Part shown: positions 55,051-64,000 of the stretch, piece after piece
How positions within the stretch are numbered: the first letter of the stretch is position 1
How the letters are laid out: every line of letters begins with the position of its first letter
Source: Hanleya hanleyi
Lineage: Eukaryota > Mollusca > Polyplacophora > Lepidopleurida > Hanleyidae
Direction of reading: 5' to 3'
NCBI GenBank assembly: GCA_036873755.1
Contig: JAVTVY010018795.1
Location: forward strand, 1-64,000
DNA length: 64,000 nucleotides
Notes under the pieces: model-generated
What the model saw: only the letters and a program-made list of their open reading frames with translations
What the model was told of the DNA's origin: nothing
Databases searched by the model: none
Translations under genes and position numbers: made by a program

Positions 55051-58000
55051 GTCAAGATCTACCAGCAATTATAAAGCAACAAAATGGTTTCTCAGTTCCA
55101 AAATGTTAGTTTTGGTAGATTTTTTTAATTTCCGGTCTGTCAATTCTTTCCACAAAAGCTGAGGAGCAAATTAGAAAATTGGTATTACTTGGTGTTAAGT
55201 AAACAGATTTAAGCATATTAGCAAAGAAAAACCGCAATTCATATAAAAACGCCAAAAGGCATTGCATTAGTCGCACCAATTATGTCTATCATCAAGGATG
55301 CTTTTTTTTGTGGTGACAATTTATCAAGTCACAAAGAATCAGTTTCCATTGTTTCTTATTTTCGAAGCCCCGGACCAACTAGGAAAGGTTAAGCTCGAGT
55401 ACACACCAAGTTTGTGTCTTTAATCATCCTGCGATATTTATCCCCAAATATGATTATGAAGCTACGTGCTGTATCCAGTCAACTCATTCTATGCTATGAT
55501 ATTTTGCGTAATAATCATTCAATTCCCACATGATCAAGTAAATGCTACGGCTCACACTGTCTAAATCGGTAATACAAATGGTGGCGAAGAGCTTCAGCAT
55601 CGTCCAAACTGTTTGCAGTCGATTCCCAGTGGTGACATCAAATTCAGAATCAAACCTATATAATTGCATCAAATTGTTCAGCAAATGACAAATGCTATTT
55701 GCCAATCTAATTATCTTTACTTTCCCAGAATATGACATTATTGGGGTCCATTAAATATGATAATCTGTACCAAATATCATTATTGTCTGCTCTGTGGGGA
55801 TTAAATATTTCATCATCCTCTTGTGGTATTTTTCAGAAAGCAAAATTATTTGAATACAAATGACATCTATCATCTCTATACAAGAGCGTTAATTACGCCC
55901 TGGGAATTCTGGGGTCTGAATGTGAGGAGCCGAGTCGAGTTTATCCATGTACATAGCATAAATTATATGTTAGGTTTCCACGCATCCCCAGTGATACTAT
56001 TTTGGATGCATTCATCAGTTTTTGCTCTATTACATTGCAATAATTAAACTGACGTAAACGATTTATATATCTTCTGAATGCCCAAAATTCAAAAGCTGAA
56101 AATCAGGAAATTAAAATATTGACATACTTTTGTTCTTCTGATTATTATAAATAAATCTTTAAATTTAAGTTGAGTGGTTCTTGTGTTCTCATCAAAAATG
56201 TTTTAGCTTTCAGATTCTTTCCATTTTCATTTTTAATCCAAAATATTATTTGATATAGTTCAAAAGGAGTCACGCTGATTCAGTTCTAAATATTGCCAGT
56301 ATAGTGTTCAAATTTCATGACTATACGCAGAACGATTTACATGTTATTATTAGAGAATCAATCTGGAAAACGTGGTAAAATGTTTGATGGAGAAAACGAA
56401 CAAAAAGTACCGAGACATTTTTTGATGCGTAGTTTCTTGAAGCTGAATTTATTTATATTCTAGTGTACAGGTAAATATAGGTTGTTAAGAAGTATAATGA
56501 AAGTTAACGATGCTACCAGCCCAACACCAACTGTTCGACAAACATAAGCGGTCACCAACAAGGGAAGACTATTCCAATATTACGTGTGAAGTGTCTTTAA
56601 TATCGGGCAGCTCCTCTTAAAAGCATAAGTTTCGGTATAAATCATTTTTCCCACCAACCTTTTGAGTTCATTATGTATTTTTAATTCATGCGAGACTAAA
56701 GAGTTTTGAATCCGTTAGAAATTTTGGAACCTTAACGATCTCTCCGCGCGTCACATCTATGGTGTTCCATTCGTTGCCATTCCATTACATCGACCACATT
56801 TAACACAGGAGTGTGAAAGTGGAGTAGGGGAAGTAATCACATGTCGGAAACAACCTTTGAATTTTATGGCCACAGTTACCGATTGTCACGATGGCAGAAC
56901 ACGGGGAAAATGATCTGTTATATCCTGCGCAATTTAAGCTTCCCCCGTCATCTAATCAGACACGACATCCCATAGGTCAATGTCCTCTGAGTCAGTAATC
57001 GAATGGCTGTACTTTTCAAAATACAATGTGATTGCAACATGGATTTCGTTAAATTATTTGAGACAGTTGAAAAATATGAGAGAAGACAAATACACAGCAT
57101 CTTCGATATCGTGCAAACATTAGAGCTCTCCTCCTTTGAAGCAATGAATAATTTTATCAAGTGTTAAACAGTAATGCTAGAATGGCTGTTCGTTGTGCAT
57201 GTTTTTCAATGTTCGGGTCTTCAACTCGGAGATAGGAGGAATGACTGTTGATGTGACCATCGGCACTCTAACGTGCATATACCCGCACAAGAGACAAGCC
57301 AACTATTTGCGCACATTTTAAAACCTTGACTGTAATTCCCCGTGTTTAGTTTGTGGTGCACACATGGAACACCACAGCTATCTACACAAGACGCCACAAG
57401 AACTTTTCATCGATCATACAGTCATATATTGAACACAGCCAGCAGTGCGTTGTGACGAATCCATTTAATGTTAATCACTCTGGGTTGTTTGATAGATTGG
57501 ATCTACCAACTTTTATCGGTCGTAAAATGATTCAGTTCCGAAAAAAGTTATCGAAAATATTTAAAATTCTGTATCTTTGTTTTCTCGTGTTTGCAGCCCA
57601 AACACAAAATATTATATTCTGACATCTCGACTAGAACCCTAGTCCAATAGCTGACTCGGCTTTGGGGCTTGAAATAATCTTCGTACATTAAAGAATTTAG
57701 AGATCTTCCGAACATGTAACGGCGTATCTAACAAAAGGCCACATGACTGAATATTTTATTCTCATTTCAAAGACGCAGCGGCAATCAATATGTATCATAG
57801 TCTCCTGGGCAATACAATATTGAGCTGAGTCCAGAGACGCTTAGACGGATGTTTCGAAACAGGATCCTTGGAGATATATGCGGCCAAATGACCCCGACTA
57901 TAGAGATATTCGCGGACATGGAAATATCCGGGAATCCCTCTAATCACAGAGACAAAGCTAATTGACGACAATTTGTCATTTCCAGGTGATGAGTTGGTTT

Positions 58001-59458
58001 CATATATAATCTTCTCCCACGACACCTATTTCCTGGAATCTCCTTGGGTGCAGTCATGCGTACTGCGCACAAGATTACAGGAGATTATTAGAAGGAAGGC
58101 TGGTCAGCATTACTCGGGTTAAATAGGACCCCAGGGAGATTGTTAATGGAACTTAAGAAGGCATTACAGCAGATGCGCTAGATTATATTTAGATGAGCTA
58201 ATTCTATTTTCCCCCAAAGACTCTTGACCGTTCGTCCAATTTTTCAGAATATCACCTTAGTCCTTTAGATGCAAAGATAGCGTCCACCAGAAAATGGAAT
58301 TTTCGACTGTTCTTCATTCAGTTACTCTTATGCCCAATGTATTTTTTGTGTTCAAGAGGGAGTAATTACGTCGCCAATCATATTCAGTCGAAGCCTCAAA
58401 TGAAAATTCAGTGATAGCATTATCTAATCCCATATCATCTGGAACGATTTATTTTTTGTATCTAATATTCATTAAAGATGCGGATATCTTGAACAGCACC
58501 ATTGCAATTCATAAAGGAGTCCCGAGTTGAATGCGGAAGGCTCGATTTTGCAATCCTTCGAACATACCTTATCTAATTCCATGCAGGCATGTATCCTAAA
58601 AGGCTAATTTAACTTGCAAATCAATATTTGAGTAACGAGTCTATGGTATTTAAAAAGGCGGCACTCATGGGGTTCAAACATTTTGGTACGGATACATTTT
58701 TGTACTCAAAATAGCTTTCTGTTGCTTTCTGTTGTAATGAGTTCAGGTTTTAAATATTCACAGCAATGTAATAGCAGTTCGACACGCATTGTCCTCCTGT
58801 AAGGCCCCAGTTGATGTAGAAGACAGAATCTTGGTGTTAGGTGTGCAGTTTTTAACAGTTTTACTCTGCCGTATTTAGCATATTGGGTATCCAGTATAGA
58901 GTTCAGTAACGATGCAGAGCCTTCTTAAGAATATGACACTTCTGGTGTTCCTAAAATAGACCTTCCAATTAGATAGTGGAATGAGACGCAGAATATATCT
59001 ACGTGTATAGCCCCCAGACGTATTAGTTCCAATCGAAATATCTAATGGCATAATTTGGAATACTTCATTATTCCTGTGTGCTAACTATTTCTGTGTGTTT
59101 CCGCGTGACTTGTGTCCCAGATCCGGTTAAAGCTGCTCAGCTATTAGTACGATGGCTGTTCAATGAATGCCGCCTGTGTTATAACATAGCTGAAAAGTGA
59201 TCTTGTTTGAAACTGTTAAATGTCGAGAATTTCTCTTATACTCCCTATAGTAATGATGCTGCGTCGGATACATAAATAAGTGCAATGGACCTTTGTATCA
59301 TTGTCTGGATTTTCATCCAGTTTCCTTCATCGGTCAATGAAAATCAAGGATATAATTTTGAAAATTGAAACTAATCAATCAAGTTCTTTAAAACTGGAAG
59401 ATATGCCGTGGTGCGCTTTTGTTTCATAAAACTTGATAAGCAACATTCATCCCTCGAG
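55051..59458. other. Unrecognised AT-rich region
   Basis: No gene, RNA or named repeat recognised. Frames at 55484-55738, 55823-56047, 56948-57160, 57353-57622 and 57795-58025 are short and domain-free. Confidence 0.4.
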
Positions 59459-60215
59459 ATTACAAGCGTCTGGTCCGTCATCCATAATTCAACCGTCGTC
59501 CATTAAAGAATATCCGCGCCCATAATCCAAAGATCTATTCCATATTCCATGTAACAAGATTAGCACCAAATTCAAAAAGACACTCATAGTATACATAAAC
59601 ATAGGCTTGATTCCTGAAAGAGAGAAGGGGTCAAAAGTTTTCAATGATGCCGGCTAGACATATACATATAAATATCAAATCCGTATCGTTGATCAGTATT
59701 CTTAATACATAATATTCGTTGTAAAGTCGTCATCTAGAGAATGCTGTATCTCAGTCAATCGTAGATCGCGTTTGTTCATATGAGCACCATGAGGATTTTG
59801 AAGTACATGGGTTCATACGGCCCCTAGCCCCGGTTAAGCGGAATTAGACAAAAGTTCCGAAACGTAACGACATACTCGTATTTTGCTATCAGCATGCGAT
59901 ATGTGTCGCCAAATTTGATAAACTTTGAGTAAAGGCCCTATTTTATAAGTTTCTGCAACAATGTTTTGTGACGTAGATTAAAATCGTCACATTTAACACA
60001 GGATCTAGCAAATGCTACTAGGCGAGATATGTATATGACATATGCAGGTTCCACTGGAATATTACTGTCCAGAAAGGAATAGTTTACGATGTCGAAATTG
60101 TAATCATCTCTTTTGTCATAAAGTCGACGAGAGAGAAGGCCTGCCCATTTATCAAGGCTATCGGTAGTTTCCTTCATATCCAGTGAAGGTGGATATAGAT
60201 CATTTATTTGACGAT
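59459..60215 (-). mobile_element. Penelope-like retroelement, 5'-truncated copy 3
   Basis: 3' end ATTACAAGCG at 59459. The 3' region matches copies 1 and 2. The frame 59938-60177 gives MKETTDSLDKWAGLLSRRLY, FDIVNYSFLDSNIP, AYVIYISRLVAFARSC, ending LLQKLIK, which is the same C-terminal RT block. Relative to copy 2 there is a deletion near 59935. The stem-loop at 59742-59770 is disrupted here. Confidence 0.85.
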
Positions 60216-60554
60216 TATAATACCATAGAATTCATGTAGGTATATGCTGAAATATTGGAATGGTCCATTACATAAACTCTGTGATTGATTGGGCGCTCTT
60301 CAAATATTCTCTAAAAGCCAATTAAAATGGCAGATGTCTTCTTGAAAATTTAAATCGACCAAAATTGGGAGATCCCTTGATGCATACGAGTTTATAGAAC
60401 AATAGATTGTTGTTTTGCACGGAGTGGTAGTCGACAGTCGTCAATGGTGCCATGGATTTTCCCGTCAAAAATCCGGAACGATCACCATGAATTCCCAAAT
60501 TGTAAGCGTCAAAATTAAGTTTCGCATTTGTTATCCGGAGTAAAACAGAGAGCT

Positions 60555-60735
60555 GACTTTTCCGCGAATCTTACTGGTATCATTTTAGACTATTGGAATA
60601 ATAATCCTAGGTGCAACATATCTTGGGTAAATTCAAAATGACATACATGGGGTTAAACTAATCATTCTCTGTCATATTATTCAGACCACTAGGCTGGTAC
60701 ATGTAGAGCCTTCAAATCGCCCAGGCCTGGTGGGG
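60555..60735. mobile_element. piggyBac-type MITE remnant with internal deletion
   Basis: ATCATTTTAGACTATTGG..., TCTTGGGTAAATTCAAAATG and the right end AAATCGCCCAGGCCTGGTGGGG before TTAA (60736-60739) keep family order. The middle and left end are missing. Confidence 0.6.
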
Positions 60736-60744
60736 TTAAAAAAG

Positions 60745-61440
60745 CAAACCCACAAGACATCCATTTCTTATGAACATGAAAGTTTCCAGGCAAAGACCCA
60801 GTGAACGGTTCAGGATGTGCTTTGTTGGTTGCCTACTCACGTTGGCATCAAAGGTAATACTGAGTCTGATAAAGGCAGTCCAAGATAATGAGGTTGATCC
60901 TGTTGGAATCTCATGTAGTGATTTCAGACCCTCTATCTGTACTTATGTGAGAAAGCTGCCTTTATGGGATGCTGTAAATAATATCAAACTTCATGAGTTC
61001 AAATAAAACTGTAGGCTGTACTCATCTGAACATCCAGAAACGTTTCGATCAAGCCATGATCAGGCGATATAGAATCTACCATACGCGATCAACTCACGAA
61101 CATTTACTAAAAAAAAGACTCAGTCTCAAGGTGTATTCCATGCCGCGCAGATCTCACAGTGAAACATATTCTTATCGACTGCATAGATTTTAAGATTGTA
61201 AGAGATTCTTTTTATCGAGCAGTTACTTTAGAAGATATTTTAGTCGGGTGAAAGAAAACTGTATCTTAGTTTATTTGAGAGAAATCGGTTTATTGTACAA
61301 GTTTTAATGTGTGTATGTTTTAATTAACTTGAATTATTAAGTTATTAACTTGAATACTTAGAACTTTGTTTGATCGTCGCTATACAGCTAAAATATTGCT
61401 GAATGCGATGTTAAACGTTAATTCTCTCTCTATCCCGGAC
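60745..61440 (+). pseudogene. RNase H-type LINE C-terminus with SINE-like tail
   Basis: SDFRPSICTYVRKL--WDAVNNIKLHEFK, then RYRIYHTRSTHEHLLKK, and in a shifted frame CRADLTVKHILIDCIDFKIV, DSFYRAVTLEDILVG and stop at 61250. This is the end of RNase H plus the C-terminal H-C zinc motif (R-R-GHT-LTH-yLL, C--C---LTV-HIL--C) of I/Jockey-type LINEs such as molluscan Nimbus-like elements. Several frameshifts and one stop make it dead. The 3' end (61380-61430) carries AAATATTGCTGAATGCGATG TTAAAC and (TC)n. Confidence 0.65.
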
Positions 61441-64000
61441 GTGTGCAGATATTCACACACACGGTGCTCAGACGATCCATAGCCAGGGACAATTTGTCAT
61501 CAGACATAAAAGCTTGAGAAAACTGTTGCCTTTAGAGACAATACACCCTTCAATTCAGTTTTCGATATTTTGTAGTATTTCGTGAAATCGTCATATATTT
61601 CACAGGGTCCATCTAATGCTAACAGGCCGGATGTGAGACTTGCAATCGTCGCTCTTCTTGACATGAGAGTACACTATTTCTTTATTATAAAACTGACAGT
61701 TTTCCTCACAGCGTCAATTAAACGGGGATGATCGGATGCATGTGAAGGAAAAGTAAAAGGACTGTCAATGGTCAGCTCTAAAAAGGTGCAAATAGGCGTA
61801 TTAATAGAAGATTAAATATGGGCCAAGAATTTTCTCGATTTTGTTTTCGCCTTCATTGCAACGATTAATGGAAAGCCGTTGGTACCACTGGCAAGTATGG
61901 TATTTGTTCTATTCAGCGGCAAATTTTATTCGATTCACTGCTCGATAACATGCCTCGCCGGGGCACTATTTGCTTGGTCTGAGCACTGTTTTCAGCAGGC
62001 AGAGAAAACAGCGAAATGAGGACCTCAGGTGTAGAGGCGAGCACAGCTTGAAATTTTGACGGATAATGTTTGACAAGAAGTTTGTCACCTTGTAGCGCTT
62101 GGAATAAACTACTTCCTGTCGAAAGATGAAAGTCTAAATTCAATTAGGGAATCAGCGAGGTACAATTGTGTTAATACTGCCGAACGTGTAAATTATTTAG
62201 GAGTCTGTAGCCAATCAGACAAAACGGTAAAGCTATACTGTATCCCCCACATGTAAGCCTCCCTCGATTTGCCGGACCATAGGTTAACAGAGATCAGTTT
62301 CAGCTGGGACGAGCTGCTATATTTGTCAAAGAGTGGTGGCAGGTTAATTGCGCTCCCTCCCACCTGTAAAGACTGCTAACACGTGAGACTGGGTTTCTGG
62401 GCTGGGCTAGATTACTGTACCATCCGAATCCGAAATCTATCTCAGAAAATCGAAGAGCATTTACAATCTCATAAAATCGCTATTTTTTCCAACTGATATC
62501 CCCTTATTTTAGTCCAGTCAATATGCGCATATTTTCCACCGAATTATGCTTTTTTCATAAAAGCCTGACATTTGGCACCAAGTAAGATGAAGGCATCAGA
62601 AACATTTTTGAATACGGAGAAACCGCGAAATTCCTTATGTTATTCAGCTTTGAATTATCGTCCCCGATGGAATTACAGCTATCTTTCCAAAGTGGCAGCC
62701 AGATTTACATGTTGGGTCAGCTTTGCACTATTTATCAAAACTGCTGCGTTACACTGAGTTTTGAGAGCAGAATATTTAAATGTTGGGTCAGGTTTGCACT
62801 ATTTATCAAAACTGCTGCGTTACACTGAGTTTTGAGAGCAGAATATTTGTAGTATTATAAGACAGTAATATTTAATTAAGGAATGAAAATAATAATATTG
62901 GTATTGATATTAAGCAAATTAGTCAAAAATATTCAACCAGATATTGTGATTTTTTAAAAAGATTTTGACTTTTCTCATAAAGCACCAAAACTAATACAGA
63001 ATTAGGCAGGGCGTTGGGAGAACAATGAGATATGGAGTCAGTTGGTACATGATCAATGTAGGCCGTAACAACCATTTTCCAAGATGACCGCCATGAGGCA
63101 CGGCTTTTTGTGGCCGTTTAAATATATTACACTGACTATTATCGTCAACTCTTAGACGAGAGAACTAAACATGTTCAGGGCTAAAGATAATAAAAGTTAT
63201 CTCATCCGGCAAATGATCAGATTTATCTTAGTTTCTCAGTTGACGTCTTGTCGGACTGTGCAACTCGAACAATTTATTGTCCATTATTTTTAATTCTTTG
63301 ATGTTATCTCAAGTACGGTTCTGCATGATAACACTTTCTTAAACGAGGTCATGTAAATTAATATAGTAAGCTAAGCTTTCATGCAAAGAAAACGAGAAGA
63401 ATTGACAAATTACATTATTCAATATGAAGACTTTAGATTTGTACTTCCAAAATTTATACTAAGAGGAGGTTGCGCGGAATATGCTTTTAGCATGTCCAAG
63501 TGAATTCACTTCAAAACTCTGGAGACATACTCAGCGAAACGTTGTGGTAATACATGTATTTATTCGTAATATTATTTTTCGTGTCCATTTATGTTCACTA
63601 CTACGATCATTCAAACAAATAAACAAGTTGTATAAACCCAATATGATAAGCTAAGAAAAGAGACAGAGAGTATCCCGTCTTATCTTTCTGAATTTCCGAT
63701 GAATATCCGGGGATGAGGACAGATTGGAATGATAAATCAGATAAACACTACCTCAAGATAATTCCATTTCCAAGCATGGCGTTCAACAAAGCTTGGCTTC
63801 GTTTCCAATGGAAAATCTCATTCATGGCTGGTGCCCATGTCGATTTGAATACACCAGGCTCTCGTCAATTTAACCCTTATTTCATTTACTGTGCAAATAA
63901 GTGAATTTTGCAATAGAGATGCCCCACAAGTGGTTTCAACTTAACGGTTTCACTTTTGGGGATGAGAGGATGGTTTATAAGGCCAACGGCCACAAAATGA
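61441..64000. other. Unrecognised AT-rich region
   Basis: No gene recognised. The frames at 61913-62143, 62572-62828 and 63713-63904 lack domains. It contains the 71-bp direct repeat listed separately. Confidence 0.4.
62710..62849 (+). repeat. 71-bp direct repeat, two units
   Basis: GTTGGGTCAGCTTTGCACTA starts at 62711 and recurs at 62782 (GTTGGGTCAGGTTTGCACTA), each followed by the same ATTTATCAAAACTGCTGCGT and TTTTGAGAGCAGAATATTT. Confidence 0.9.

Overview
The window looks like gene-poor, repeat-dense nuclear DNA of an invertebrate, most likely a mollusc. The evidence is AT-rich sequence with only short open frames, tRNA-derived SINEs whose body carries the mollusc-type CCGGGTACTCCGG core, LINE and SINE tails of the type ...ATTGCTGAATGCGATGTTAAAC..., and many nested transposon relics. 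I recognise no intact host protein gene, rRNA or functional tRNA. The organism call is inference; a gastropod is my best guess.

Left part (1-27800). This is an old array of related multi-kilobase units. Diverged copies lie at about 1-1440, 10300-13560, 14160-17430, 17690-21800 and 22360-27800. Two neighbouring units (about 9727-13588 and 13589-17450) form an almost perfect 3862-bp direct tandem duplication. Interspersed are a twice-present CR1/Jockey-like LINE (3783-5517 and 5590-9700), an L1/Tx1-like LINE end nested in it, piggyBac-type MITEs, a tRNA SINE, and two 2.7-kb copies of a repeat with hairpin ends. One 2.7-kb copy holds a broken THAP first exon and a divergent short frame.

Middle (27800-33200). 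A possible decayed exon at 28225 is followed by a 3.56-kb element. Its long inverted arms contain arrays of a 20-21-bp repeat centred on the palindrome GATATC.

Centre-right (33200-48600). This is an ancient tandem duplication of about 6-7 kb. Block A (33208-about 40170) and block B (about 41250-46990) each begin with the same piggyBac-type MITE and have since gained different insertions. A 34-bp minisatellite of about 32 copies (47173-48262) closes block B.

Right part (48600-64000). Mostly unrecognised AT-rich sequence. It holds the longest of three copies of a Penelope-like retroelement (50430-52330), whose RT is split by a tRNA SINE. A shorter third copy lies at 59459-60215, followed by a decayed RNase H-bearing LINE end at 60745-61440.

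The items most worth attention are a covarying stem-loop shared by the Penelope-like 3' region and a separate 235-bp repeat; the GATATC-array foldback element; a THAP domain that keeps its fold residues but has lost all four zinc ligands; the hairpin-ended repeat with a 37-bp target duplication; and a 5S-rRNA-derived segment.
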